Shown: positions 54,006 to 63,958 of the stretch, in pieces
Numbering within the stretch: the first letter of the stretch is position 1
Layout of the letters: every line of letters begins with the position of its first letter
DNA from: Calothrix sp. NIES-2098
GTDB taxonomy: Bacteria > Cyanobacteriota > Cyanobacteriia > Cyanobacteriales > Nostocaceae
Reading direction: 5' to 3'
Assembly (NCBI GenBank): GCA_002368175.1
Contig: AP018172.1
Location: forward strand, 5,583,001-5,647,000
Length of the DNA: 64,000 nucleotides
The notes under the pieces: generated by a model
What the model saw: the letters and a program-made list of their open reading frames with translations, nothing else
Database searches by the model: none
What the model was told of the DNA's origin: nothing
Position numbers and translations under genes: made by a program

Positions 54006-55176
54006 GCGAACTTAATGCAGCAAATTGTTGCCAGCAAAGATACAGCGCACGCGGTACGTGAAAACAACCTTTCCATTTACCGCCTTTGAGGTTTAATAGC
54101 ACTTCTCCACGCCGATTGAGGTAGCCAAACCACTCACCATACTCGGCATCTGCAAAGTGTGACCAAGCATAATCATGCATTTTTTTATACCATTCCCAAC
54201 AAGCGTCACGCCCCGTTAAGCGATAGCCCATTGCCAATGCAACCAACGACTCCAGGTGAACCCACCACAACTTTTGATCCCATTCCAGTTGTTGTGGTGG
54301 ATATCCCTCCGCATCCATAAAGTAATACAATCCGCCATACTCACTATCCCAGGCAAAATTTAGGATATTTAGCACTACATCAACAGCTTGGTTGATTGTC
54401 TTCGCATCTTGACGACGGTTGGCAATATCCATAATGAACCACATCGCTTCAATCCCGTGACCGGGGTTAATTAATCTACCTTCAAAACAATCAATGTGCG
54501 AACCATCAGGCGCAACATTTTCGTACATCAACCCCCGTTCTTGGTCAAGAAAATCGCTCATCACTTCCTGAACAGTCATATCCAAGACATTCTCTAAGGT
54601 TTCGCTAGGTAGCAACCATGCCATTTCTAGAGTGAGATTGGCTAAAATCATCGGTACAGCCAACGATTTCATCGGGCGTGTACCTGGGTAAGTCTTGGTA
54701 TATTTGCCTTTGGGATTATCCTTGCGGCGCAAAACGTTGTCATAAGCTTGCATTGCTATATCCCTAGCCCAATCTTCACCGCAGGTGAGGGCGTATTGGC
54801 TAAAAGCCATCGCTGCAAAGCAATCAGAAAAGATATTGTAGGGCTGTACTAAAGGCTGACCTTCACGGGTGAGGGCAAAATACCAGTTACCATCAGCATC
54901 TCTGCCATGCTGAGAAAGGAAATTAGCACCATTAGTAGCTATTTTCAACCAGTTTTCGCGTTTTTCTAGCTGGTTGTAAAGCATAGAAAATGTCCAGACT
55001 TGGCGGTTTTGCAGCCAAATAAATTTATCTGTGTCATACACTTTACCTGTGCGATCGAGGCAAGTAAAATAGCCACCTTGCTCCCAATCAATCGAGTGTT
55101 TTTCCCAAAAAGGGAGTACATCATTGAGAAGCGCGTTTTTGTATAGTTCAGCCAGTTCTTGAAAATCTTGCCTCAT
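53983..55176 (-). CDS. AGE-family (N-acylglucosamine 2-epimerase) enzyme
   Basis: The 397-residue protein is a member of the AGE family with the (alpha/alpha)6 barrel. Signatures include DRTGKVYDTDKFIWLQNRQV, then WTFSMLYNQLEKRENWL, HGIEAMWFIMDIANRR, and YYFMDAEGYPPQQLEWDQKL. These enzymes interconvert N-acetylglucosamine and N-acetylmannosamine; related members act on other sugars. GGAGGAC at 55181-55186 lies before the ATG at 55176, so I prefer this start to the ATG at 55221. The 3' end runs into the 63-bp array, which supplies the last residues (QTKRSHS). The core domain is intact. Confidence 0.9.
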   Translation of the reverse strand: MRQDFQELAELYKNALLNDVLPFWEKHSIDWEQGGYFTCLDRTGKVYDTDKFIWLQNRQVWTFSMLYNQLEKRENWLKIATNGANFLSQHGRDADGNWYFALTREGQPLVQPYNIFSDCFAAMAFSQYALTCGEDWARDIAMQAYDNVLRRKDNPKGKYTKTYPGTRPMKSLAVPMILANLTLEMAWLLPSETLENVLDMTVQEVMSDFLDQERGLMYENVAPDGSHIDCFEGRLINPGHGIEAMWFIMDIANRRQDAKTINQAVDVVLNILNFAWDSEYGGLYYFMDAEGYPPQQLEWDQKLWWVHLESLVALAMGYRLTGRDACWEWYKKMHDYAWSHFADAEYGEWFGYLNRRGEVLLNLKGGKWKGCFHVPRALYLCWQQFAALSSQTKRSHS

Positions 55177-55323
55177 AATGTCCTCCACCCTTGCAGCAAA
55201 ATCAACAGCGTTAATTATCACTCTGCTGTGGATAGACTACAAGTACTATGCACTACTTGTACTCTGGCTTATTCACAAACTAATATCATGGCTTCTCCAG
55301 AAAAGTAAAAACTTTGTAATATG

Positions 55324-56916
55324 CTAATTTAATTTTTGCGGTGACTGCCATTCTCTCTGATATTGTCTGTTACGAGCTATCAGAGCTTTTATTAAATCGT
55401 CTGTAAAATTTAATTCTCTTAACAAAGAAATATGAAGTATTACACTTAGTGTATGAAAAAGTTGAGATAGTTCTTTACCTCTTGCAGCCTTCTTTCGTTG
55501 TTTTTTATTATGATGTGCTAGTGCATGACGAGTATTAGAAGCTCTACTAACAAAGTTTTGTTTATCATTATCACTGCCTATAAAATTATCAGGAAGTAAA
55601 TGTGAAATATCTGCCAATATTTCATTTAGCCTTGTTTGGAGACTAACTTGGTTTTGAAAATTGAGCTTTCCTTTCAAAGCTTGTCTAAAATCATTAGTAA
55701 TTCCATATTGATTATCACTACTATCACTTGGAAATTCTTGGATAACTTCTAAAAGTTTCTTGTAGATACCATTTTTGTATACTTTATCATCCTGATACGT
55801 ACCTTTATATTTGTTGCCATGATACACCTCTAGAGCTTGAATTATATTTAAAAAACCATAATCTAAATAGAGATCAGGAGTATACATTGTGGTCATCAGC
55901 AAATTAAAGACTGGCTCGTATATTTGTCTCTTATTTAGCCATTCTATAAAAATTTCTCCAAATCTATCTCCCACATCAGTAAATAGAAATAGCATTTCAT
56001 AAGGAGTTACTTTTATATCTAAGTGCTTTCCAGAATTCCAGAGACCGAACATTATAATAATCTGGCTTTCCAAAACATCCTCTTCTGTCATAAATGTTCC
56101 GTCATCATGGCTTGTATTCTTTGGATGATTAACATCTACATTTGCAGTTATGGAAATTATTGATGATGGCTTCGAGATTGCAAAGCTTAATAAATCTCTA
56201 AAATGGATTAGTAATTCAATACATTTATCTAATGGTTGATTACAATTATTTTTTATTGTCAAATAGGTTTTCTGCTCGATATTAGCCTGATAGTAAGTTG
56301 CACCCAAATAAACATCAAAGGGGTTGAGATTTATGCGAGAAAAAGTAATAGATACATCTAAATCATTAATTCTTGCCAAGGAAATACTTGAAGGTGGTTG
56401 ATATGTGATCCAGAGTTTGTTTTCTTCTTGAGGTATAATAGCTTTTATGCCAGACTTGCCTATCCACTCTCTCAAATAAGCATATTCAACAGAAATAGAC
56501 TTTAATTTAATACTTTCTTCTTCTTGAAAGTGAATTTTTTTAAAGATATACCTAACATTAAATATAACAATAGCTCTACCTTTGAAGAACTCGAATTTTT
56601 TGATCCTACCAGAACAGTTATACAGAGTAATTTCTTCATTATTTTCTAATAAGCCAAGAATAATTGTTTCTTGGGGTTTAATAAATTCAACTACTACTCC
56701 TCTTTCTAGTAGTGTTGAATCCCAAAAGGAATTCTCTGCATCAGACGTGATAAAGTCTCTTGCTTGACCTATTTCTTGAAATTCTGAATTATAAAAGGAA
56801 CCAATTAGTTCTAGTTCTGCACCACTCTCAGGTGAAAAGCTTAATTTTCCTGGAACTACAATCGCAGGGTTGCTAGGAAGCCACCATTTTCCCAGAATGA
56901 CAAATTCTTCTATCAT
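55324..56916 (-). CDS. ApeA-like HEPN protein (candidate abortive-infection effector)
   Basis: The 530-residue protein has an N-terminal beta-rich domain that begins GKWWLPSNPAIVVPGKLSFS and resembles the ApeA N-terminal domain, followed by a middle region (about 200-330), and a C-terminal HEPN domain with the R-x4-H motif at Arg463 and His468 in RHALAHH. HEPN R-x4-6-H proteins are RNases; ApeA proteins have been described as anti-phage abortive-infection factors. The gene stands alone, more AT-rich than its neighbours, which suits acquired DNA. The activating signal is unknown. The ApeA label rests on motif similarity seen by eye. Confidence 0.75.
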   Translation of the reverse strand: MIEEFVILGKWWLPSNPAIVVPGKLSFSPESGAELELIGSFYNSEFQEIGQARDFITSDAENSFWDSTLLERGVVVEFIKPQETIILGLLENNEEITLYNCSGRIKKFEFFKGRAIVIFNVRYIFKKIHFQEEESIKLKSISVEYAYLREWIGKSGIKAIIPQEENKLWITYQPPSSISLARINDLDVSITFSRINLNPFDVYLGATYYQANIEQKTYLTIKNNCNQPLDKCIELLIHFRDLLSFAISKPSSIISITANVDVNHPKNTSHDDGTFMTEEDVLESQIIIMFGLWNSGKHLDIKVTPYEMLFLFTDVGDRFGEIFIEWLNKRQIYEPVFNLLMTTMYTPDLYLDYGFLNIIQALEVYHGNKYKGTYQDDKVYKNGIYKKLLEVIQEFPSDSSDNQYGITNDFRQALKGKLNFQNQVSLQTRLNEILADISHLLPDNFIGSDNDKQNFVSRASNTRHALAHHNKKQRKKAARGKELSQLFHTLSVILHISLLRELNFTDDLIKALIARNRQYQREWQSPQKLN

Positions 56917-57412
56917 TAACTATTTAATAGTACTTTTGTTCTTATATACTATTATGCATATTCAATTTATTTATTCAAGTATCTAATAAAAATCTATTAG
57001 CAGAAAACAATGAGTAGTGAAGAGTAAATATAGTCTTTGACTACTCATCTAGTAGAAATTAATTTGATAATAGCTTTCTTGTTCTACCATTAGCTTTTTC
57101 AATTCGGTGTAGTCGTTCTGGTTGTAAAAACTCAGAGTGGAAATACCTATGACATTAGCGGAGATTTTGTTGTTTTTCTTTCTGATTGTTTGACTTTTTT
57201 AGTGATTAAAGCGTATATTTAGCGATTTTATGCCAAAATACGGAGTAATAAATGATTTAACTTGAAAAATCGCCTATTAGCGCTAATAAATTTTACTTTA
57301 CTAAAAGATTATATAATTTCTTCTGTAAATGAATGTAAATTATTATATTCTGCCTTTCCGATTGGGAAATATATGAAGTGAGTGCTTAAGTTTAGGGAAA
57401 GGAGAAACGATA
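56917..57412. other. Divergent spacer with a possible gene relic
   Basis: A leftward startless frame at 57049-57198 reads like a real protein end (NVIGISTLSFYNQNDYTELK and then LMVEQESYYQINFY) and may be a decayed gene. To its right lies the perfect 14-bp palindrome TATTAGCGCTAATA at 57275-57288, 125 bases before the kinase start. No other structure is seen. Confidence 0.4.
57275..57288. promoter_or_regulatory. 14-bp perfect palindrome upstream of the large kinase gene
   Basis: TATTAGCGCTAATA is its own reverse complement. Its position, 125 bases upstream of the GTG start of the giant kinase, is consistent with a dimeric repressor or activator site. The binding protein is unknown. Confidence 0.35.
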
Positions 57413-60400
57413 GTGTTAACTTCGGTTATTCCAGGTTATGACTTAACAGAAATTATATCTGAAGGAATTAACACAATTGTTTACCGGGCTAGGGCGCAAA
57501 ACACCCAGCAGTCTGTGATTTTGAAAGTTCTGAAGGCTGATTATCCCTCTCTTGAGCAAATTACTCGCTTCAAGCACGAATATAAAACTACAGAAAATCT
57601 TAATTGTGAAGGTATTGTTAAAATCTATCGCTTAGAAAGCTACCAAAACCGTTTGGCGTTAGTAGCGGAAGATTTTGATGGCGTCAATCTTAAGGAATTT
57701 CTTTCTCAGCAGCAGCTTTGTGAAGTTACTTTTCTCAAGATTGCTGTGCAATTAGCAAAGGCATTGTTAGCGTTACATCAGCAAGGCATTATTCATAAAG
57801 ATATTAAACCTACAAATATCATCATTAATCCCCACACTGGAATTGTTAAAATTACTGACTTTAGTATTGCCTCATATTTAAATAAAGAAACTCCGCAACT
57901 GACTAATCCTCATCAATTGGAAGGAACTGTTGCTTATATGTCTCCTGAGCAAACTGGGAGAATGAATCGCACTGTCGATTATCGCAGCGATTTTTATTCG
58001 TTGGGGATGACATTTTATGAGATGCTGACTGGTCAATTGCCTTTTGTAACTGACGATTTACTAGAGATGGTTCACTGTCATATTGCCAAGCCAGTGACAC
58101 CAATTACGCAGTTGAATCCAGAGATTTCGACAACGATAGACGCTATTGTGATGAAATTGATCGCGAAAAATGCTGAAGACCGCTATCAAAGTGCTTTGGG
58201 ATTATTAGCGGATTTAGAATTCTGTCTTGAGCAACTGCAAGTTAGCGGTGCTATTCCTGATTTTATCCCCGGACAACGCGATCGCATTTCGCAATTACTC
58301 ATCCCCCAACAATTATATGGACGAGAAACAGAAGTCTCGACTTTGTTAGCGGCTTTTGAGCGCGTTAGCCAAGGTAAGAGCGAAATTATGTTGGTTTCTG
58401 GCTACTCTGGGATTGGTAAGTCATCTCTAGTAAATGAGGTACATAAACCAATAGTTAAACAGAAGGGTTATTTCATTAATGGTAAATTCGATCAATTTAA
58501 ACGGAATATCCCTTACACTTCTGTGATTCAGGCTTTTCAATCTTTAATGCAGCAATTACTAACTGAAAATAGCGAACGCTTGGAAATGTGGAAAGAAAAA
58601 CTGCTGCAAGCACTAGGTAGCAATGCTCAAGCGATCGTTGATGTGATTCCCGAAGTAGAATTAATTATTGGTAAACAGCCAGTTCTTCCTCAATTAGGTG
58701 CAGCAGAAAGCCTCAATCGATTTAATCGAGTATTTCAATCTTTTATTCAAGTTTTTACAAAACAGTCACACCCTTTAGTACTTTTTTTGGATGACTTACA
58801 ATGGGCTGACTCTGCTTCGCTGAAATTAATTCAGGTGTTAATGACTAACCCAGATAGTCAATATTTGCTATTGATTGGAGCATATCGAGATAACGAGGTC
58901 AGCATCAGTCATCCATTACTAAAAACCTTGGCAGAAATTCAACAAGCAAACACGATTGTTAACAATATTATTTTACGTCCATTAGAATTTACTCATGTCT
59001 GTCAGATGGTTGCAGATACCTTAGGCAATTCTGAAAAAATTACCCAATTAGCGCGACTTTTATTTAAAAAAACTCAGGGAAATCCTTTCTTTTTAAATCA
59101 ATTACTTAAGGCACTTTATCAAGAAAATTTGCTGAAATTTGATTTCAATCGAGGAATTTGGTTTTGGGATATTGAGCAAATTCAAAATGTTAATATTGTA
59201 GATCGAGATGTGATTGAATTAGTGGCAGAAAATATTCAGAAGCTTCCAGAAGCTACGCAAACAGCGCTACAACTAGCTGCATGTATTGGCAATCGCTTTA
59301 ATTTAGATGTATTGACAACAGTCAGCATCAAGAATCTACAAAACATTGCCGAAGCATTACAACCAGCTTTGCAATTGGGTCTAATTTTACCGCTGAATAA
59401 TGAATACCGCATACCTCTACTATTTGCTAACGAAGAGTTAGCTGATTTAGGATTTGATAAATCGAATGTCACCTATCGCTTTTTACACGATCGCATCCAA
59501 CAAGCCGCCTATTCTCTAATTCCTGATGACCAGAAACAAGTTACCCATCTGAAAATTGGTCAGCAGTTATTGCAAAATACACCTCCCGAACAATTGGAGG
59601 AAAATATTTTTAATATTATTAATCAATTAAATGTGGGTGCTAGCCTGATTACAGACCCAGACCAAAAGCAACGGCTAGTTGAATTAAATTTGCTGGCTGG
59701 GAGAAAAGCTAAAGCCTCAACCGCTTATCTAGTGGCGATCGCATATTTAACCACAGGTTTACAACTCCTCCCACCCGATAGCTGGCTGAGTGAATATGAC
59801 TTGACTCTAGCCTTGGTAGTGGAAGCCGCAGAAGCAGCATATCTAGGTGGCGATTATGAGTTAATGGAGAGTTTAGCGAGTCAAGTATTGCAAAATACTC
59901 GCACTCTACTAGATCGAGTGAAAATCTATGAAGTAAAAATTCAGGCTTATGTAGCGCAGAGTAGACAGCCGGAAGCTATCAAAACAGCATTAACTGTTCT
60001 AGAACTTTTGGGTGTTAAATTTCCCGATTCGCCTAGCCAAGCAGATATCACCAAGAGTTTGCAAGCAACTCAGGCTATTTTAGCAGAAAGGAGTTTTGCG
60101 GATTTAATTGACCTACCAGAGATGACCGATCCGCAAATTCTCGCAGTTATGCGGATTATTGCCACAGTCACGGCGGCTGTATATCAAGCAGTACCAATGT
60201 TACTGCCCTTAATTGTATTTAAGCAGGTGCGGCTATCAATACAATACGGCAATGCCCCAGAATCAACTCTTGCCTATGCTTGGTATGGAGTGATTCTCTG
60301 TGGAGTCATCGGGGATATTGATACAGGCGATCGCGCTGGTCAATTGGCATTAGATTTACTATCGCGTCACCAGGGTAAAGCGCTGAAAACTAGCACTTTT

Positions 60401-62809
60401 AATATGGTTTACCCGTTCGTCAAGCCGTGGAAGCATCATATTCAGGAATCTCTATTACCCTTACTAGAAGCACATCACAGTGGTTTGGAAACTGGAGATT
60501 TAGAATACTCTGCTTACTGTGCCTACAATTATTGCTCTCTTTCTTATTTCCTTGGCAAAGAACTGAGAGTCTTAGAATCAGAGATGGCAACTTACAGCGA
60601 AGCTTTGGATAAAATCAAGCAAGAAGTCGCCCATAATTATCTCAAAATATTTCGGCAATCTGTATTAAACCTATTCAGTGAAGTGCCTTTCCCAGGAAAG
60701 TTGCAAGGTGTGGCATATAACGAAGACATCATGCTGCCCTTACATTTAAAGGCTAACGACCGCTATGCGATCGGCACTTTATACGTCAACAAATTGATTC
60801 TTTGCTACTTGTTTGGAGAGTATCAACAAGCAGCAGAAGTTGCTTCTCTAGGGAAGGAATACTTAGATGGGGTGACTGGATCTTTTATGGTGCCAGTCTT
60901 TCATTTTTATGATTCTCTCACCCAGCTTGCTATCTTATCTCAAACCTCAAGTCCAGAAAAAGAAACCTTGTGGTTGCGAGTCATGGCTAACCAAGAGAAG
61001 CTGAAGCAATGGGCAGATATTGCGCCCATGAATCACAAACACAAATTTTGTTTAATCAAAGCTGAGTACCACTGGGCGCTGGGAGAGTATTTAGAAGCGA
61101 TGGACTACTACGATCGCGCCATTGCTGGAGCTGCTGAAAACGGTTACATTCAAGAAGAAGCACTGGCTAACGAACGCGCCGCAGAATTATACCTGTCACT
61201 AGGTAAGAAAAAAATTGCCCAACTTTACATGACTGAGGCTTACTACGGTTACAACCGTTGGGGTAGTTCCGCCAAAGTCAAAAACTTAGAAAAGCGCTAC
61301 CCAGATTTAATTTTACGCAGTGCCAGTGCGATCGCCACCACAGGTAGCATCTCTCGAAAATTAAAAACTGATGTTTCCATCAGCACGCACGCTACCACCA
61401 ACACTGGTGGCAATCTAGATATAGTTACAGTAGTCAAAGCGTGTGAGGCAATTAATAATGAAATCTCCTTAGAAAGTTTACCGCGCACCCTTCTACATAT
61501 CATTTTAGAAAATGCTGGTGCCCAAAAAGGTTGCTTAATTTTAGTTAAAAATAATCAATTATTTATAGAAGCAATTGATAGCAGCATGGAAGATTCGGAA
61601 ATTATTTTGCTATCAACTCCGGTTGAAGATAGCGAATTGGTGCCGAAGAAAGCGATCAACTATGTAGCGAGAACTCAGCAACCCTTGGTCATTAGAGATG
61701 CAAAACTTGACCCCATATCTAATAAAGACCCATACATTCAGCGGCATGAATGTAAGTCGATATTATGCATACCTATTTTTTATCAAGGGAAGTTTATCGG
61801 TATATTTTATCTCGAAAATAATTTGATAACTGGAGCATTTACTCCCGAACGGTTAGAACTTTTAAAAATTCTTTCTTCCCAAGCTGCGATCGCCATCAAA
61901 AATGCCCGCCTTTATGCTAAAGAACAAGAAAAATCCCAAGACTTAGAAGCAACGCTTTTAAAACTTCAACAAACTCAAACTTTACTCGTACATACAGAAA
62001 AAATTTCTTCTTTAGGTCAACTAGTAGCAGGAGTTGCCCATGAAGTAAATAATCCTGTTAGCTTCATTTTTACTAACCTAACTCATGCCAAACGGTATAT
62101 TGAGGATTTAATTAATTTACTGCATCTTTATCAAAAGTATTTCCCCGAACCGCCAATAGAAATCATCGATGAAATTGAGTCTATAGATTTAGATTTCCTG
62201 CTAGAAGACCTGCCAAACATGATTTCCTCAATGAAGGTGGGAACCCATCGCATCCGCGATATCATGCAATCTCTACGCAACTTCTCACGCAATGATGGTT
62301 TAGATAAAAGAGCAGTTGATATTCATGAAGGAATTGAAACTACGCTGATGATTTTATCCCATCGCCTGAAAGCTAATCCATCCCGTCCCAAAATTTATGT
62401 GGTGCGGAATTATGGAAATGTACCTCAAGTTGCTTGTTATCCTGGTCAATTAAATCAGGTATTTATGAATTTGCTAGCGAATGCTATTGATGCATTGGAA
62501 GAGTCTAATCAAGGAAAAACTTATGCTTATGTAGAAGAGAATCCCAATGTCATCACAATTACTACTACAGCAGACGATGAGCAAGTCAAAATTTGTATTG
62601 CTGATAACGGGCCGGGAATGTCCGAATCGGTAAAACAAAAAGTTTTTCAAGCTTTCTTTACCACAAAGCCAGAAGGTAAAGGTACGGGTTTGGGGCTATC
62701 GATTAGTTATCAAATAATTACAGAAGCCCATCATGGTACTTTCAAGTGTTTCTCTTCCCCTGGCGAAGGTGCAGAATTTATCATTCAGCTTCCCATTTTT
62801 GGAGATTAA
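57413..62809 (+). CDS. Giant Ser/Thr kinase-ATPase-GAF-histidine kinase
   Basis: The 1798-residue protein begins with a Ser/Thr kinase domain (about 8-275; HKDIKPTN at 128-135 and DFS in place of the usual DFG). An AAA/STAND-type ATPase follows, with P-loop GYSGIGKSS at 330-338 and Walker B LFLDDLQWAD with Asp460. A long alpha-helical TPR-like region covers about 620-1300, a GAF domain about 1365-1510, and the end is a histidine kinase with His1543 in VAGVAHEVNNPVSF and HATPase motifs LLANAIDALEE and KGTGLGLSISYQI. The start is GTG at 57413, preceded by AAAGGAGAAACG. Such proteins combine two signalling chemistries in one soluble polypeptide; partners are not nearby. Confidence 0.93.
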   Translation: MLTSVIPGYDLTEIISEGINTIVYRARAQNTQQSVILKVLKADYPSLEQITRFKHEYKTTENLNCEGIVKIYRLESYQNRLALVAEDFDGVNLKEFLSQQQLCEVTFLKIAVQLAKALLALHQQGIIHKDIKPTNIIINPHTGIVKITDFSIASYLNKETPQLTNPHQLEGTVAYMSPEQTGRMNRTVDYRSDFYSLGMTFYEMLTGQLPFVTDDLLEMVHCHIAKPVTPITQLNPEISTTIDAIVMKLIAKNAEDRYQSALGLLADLEFCLEQLQVSGAIPDFIPGQRDRISQLLIPQQLYGRETEVSTLLAAFERVSQGKSEIMLVSGYSGIGKSSLVNEVHKPIVKQKGYFINGKFDQFKRNIPYTSVIQAFQSLMQQLLTENSERLEMWKEKLLQALGSNAQAIVDVIPEVELIIGKQPVLPQLGAAESLNRFNRVFQSFIQVFTKQSHPLVLFLDDLQWADSASLKLIQVLMTNPDSQYLLLIGAYRDNEVSISHPLLKTLAEIQQANTIVNNIILRPLEFTHVCQMVADTLGNSEKITQLARLLFKKTQGNPFFLNQLLKALYQENLLKFDFNRGIWFWDIEQIQNVNIVDRDVIELVAENIQKLPEATQTALQLAACIGNRFNLDVLTTVSIKNLQNIAEALQPALQLGLILPLNNEYRIPLLFANEELADLGFDKSNVTYRFLHDRIQQAAYSLIPDDQKQVTHLKIGQQLLQNTPPEQLEENIFNIINQLNVGASLITDPDQKQRLVELNLLAGRKAKASTAYLVAIAYLTTGLQLLPPDSWLSEYDLTLALVVEAAEAAYLGGDYELMESLASQVLQNTRTLLDRVKIYEVKIQAYVAQSRQPEAIKTALTVLELLGVKFPDSPSQADITKSLQATQAILAERSFADLIDLPEMTDPQILAVMRIIATVTAAVYQAVPMLLPLIVFKQVRLSIQYGNAPESTLAYAWYGVILCGVIGDIDTGDRAGQLALDLLSRHQGKALKTSTFNMVYPFVKPWKHHIQESLLPLLEAHHSGLETGDLEYSAYCAYNYCSLSYFLGKELRVLESEMATYSEALDKIKQEVAHNYLKIFRQSVLNLFSEVPFPGKLQGVAYNEDIMLPLHLKANDRYAIGTLYVNKLILCYLFGEYQQAAEVASLGKEYLDGVTGSFMVPVFHFYDSLTQLAILSQTSSPEKETLWLRVMANQEKLKQWADIAPMNHKHKFCLIKAEYHWALGEYLEAMDYYDRAIAGAAENGYIQEEALANERAAELYLSLGKKKIAQLYMTEAYYGYNRWGSSAKVKNLEKRYPDLILRSASAIATTGSISRKLKTDVSISTHATTNTGGNLDIVTVVKACEAINNEISLESLPRTLLHIILENAGAQKGCLILVKNNQLFIEAIDSSMEDSEIILLSTPVEDSELVPKKAINYVARTQQPLVIRDAKLDPISNKDPYIQRHECKSILCIPIFYQGKFIGIFYLENNLITGAFTPERLELLKILSSQAAIAIKNARLYAKEQEKSQDLEATLLKLQQTQTLLVHTEKISSLGQLVAGVAHEVNNPVSFIFTNLTHAKRYIEDLINLLHLYQKYFPEPPIEIIDEIESIDLDFLLEDLPNMISSMKVGTHRIRDIMQSLRNFSRNDGLDKRAVDIHEGIETTLMILSHRLKANPSRPKIYVVRNYGNVPQVACYPGQLNQVFMNLLANAIDALEESNQGKTYAYVEENPNVITITTTADDEQVKICIADNGPGMSESVKQKVFQAFFTTKPEGKGTGLGLSISYQIITEAHHGTFKCFSSPGEGAEFIIQLPIFGD

Positions 62810-62935
62810 TTAACTGTTTTGCTAATTTGTGTTTCTTTGGAGATGTAATGTTAGGCTACACTTAGCAAGATTGAGATTCTAATACCAATTTGAAAAATGA
62901 TTGCGAGCAAAATCTAAAATCCAAATGGTATAAGT

Positions 62936-63512
62936 ATGAATGCCGTAATTCTCAACCTCTATCCTACCATTGAACTAACAGATGAGCAGTTCTTCTAAAT
63001 CTGTCAAAATAATCGAGATTTACGTCTGGAGTTGACAGATGAAGGCGAATTAATAATTATGCCACCAACAGGATGGGAAAGCGGAAATCGCAATAGCCGA
63101 CTGACGCAGCGCTTAGGTAATTGGGCCGATGCTGATGGTACAGGCCTAGCTTTTTAATTCTTCCACAGGTTTCACACTCCCCAATGGTGCAAATCGTTCG
63201 CCTGACGCATCTTGGGTAAAGCGAGAACGCATAACAGCATTGAATCCAGATCCAACTAAATTTTTACCAATTGCACCGGATTTTGTAGCAGAATTACGCT
63301 CGGCTACAGACAGCCTAGAGATACTGCAACACAAAATGCAAGAGTATATTGAAAACGGCGTGCGTTTAGGTTGGTTAATTGACCCCCAAAACCAACGAGT
63401 AGAAATTTATCATCTAGGACAGGAAGTTGAAGTTTTACAATCTCCTACTAGCTTGTCAGGAGAGGATGTATTACTAAGTTTTGTCCTGGATTTAACACAG
63501 ATTTTGAGTTAA
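62936..63512 (+). pseudogene. Uma2-family endonuclease gene, broken
   Basis: The ancestral frame starts at ATG 62936 (MNAVILNLYPTIELTDEQFF), but TAA at 62996 replaces a sense codon (CAA would fit), and an extra T in the T5 run at 63151-63155 shifts the frame. Beyond it the family sequence resumes: STGFTLPNGANRSPDASWVK, then APDFVAELRSATDSLE, and the tail with WLIDPQNQRVEIYHLG. Uma2 (DUF820) proteins have a PD-(D/E)XK nuclease fold and are very numerous in cyanobacteria. The two lesions leave only a 90-codon C-terminal frame from TTG at 63240. Confidence 0.85.
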
Positions 63513-63554
63513 TGCAGTAAATATACAGATATTAGCGATGCTCCTTAACAATCT

Positions 63555-63812
63555 TCAGTTGTGTGATGGATTGTCACCAATGTTAAGTTGCCGTTTACTA
63601 CGCTTCAACTGTTTCCAAAGCGCTTTTATTTGCTTATAAGCTTCCTCTGGAGAAAGTTTACCAGATGTTTCTAATGCGGTGATATAGCCTACTTGTTGAG
63701 CAAATCTTTGGAGATTGGCATTAAACACCAGATTCTCTGGGTTAAATTGACCGTAGTAGCGACTGTGAGGGTAAAGAAATTTGTCTTTGTCTTCCCAAGG
63801 AGATTGTGCCAT
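63555..63812 (-). CDS. Small conserved cyanobacterial protein (DUF7219-like)
   Basis: The 85-residue protein contains KDKFLYPHSRYYGQFNPENL and VGYITALETSGKLSPEEAY, followed by a basic C-terminal helix with IKALWKQLKRSKRQL. This pattern is widely shared by small soluble cyanobacterial proteins; I believe it corresponds to DUF7219, but cannot confirm the accession from sequence alone. Its function is unknown. The ATG at 63812 leads into MAQSPWEDKDKF, and the spacing to the broken Uma2 gene shows convergent orientation. Confidence 0.75.
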   Translation of the reverse strand: MAQSPWEDKDKFLYPHSRYYGQFNPENLVFNANLQRFAQQVGYITALETSGKLSPEEAYKQIKALWKQLKRSKRQLNIGDNPSHN

Positions 63813-63958
63813 AAAATACCTACAATCAAGAAAACCCGGCGCAATGGTCGGGGTGATTTTTGTCTTTGTTTTACTACTGGTGTATTTTTAGCAACTAAAT
63901 CTGAGGAAATTGTGAAGATGCGAGCTTAGATTGGGGGGTTGTAGGTGAGGTTGGCATC

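Noticed and set aside
53453..54089. Long open frames of about 205 codons on both strands through the 63-bp array
   Set aside because: They are open because the repeat period is a multiple of three. Neither has a convincing start codon or ribosome binding site, and the two frames mirror each other through the repeat symmetry. I list the array as a repeat, not as genes.
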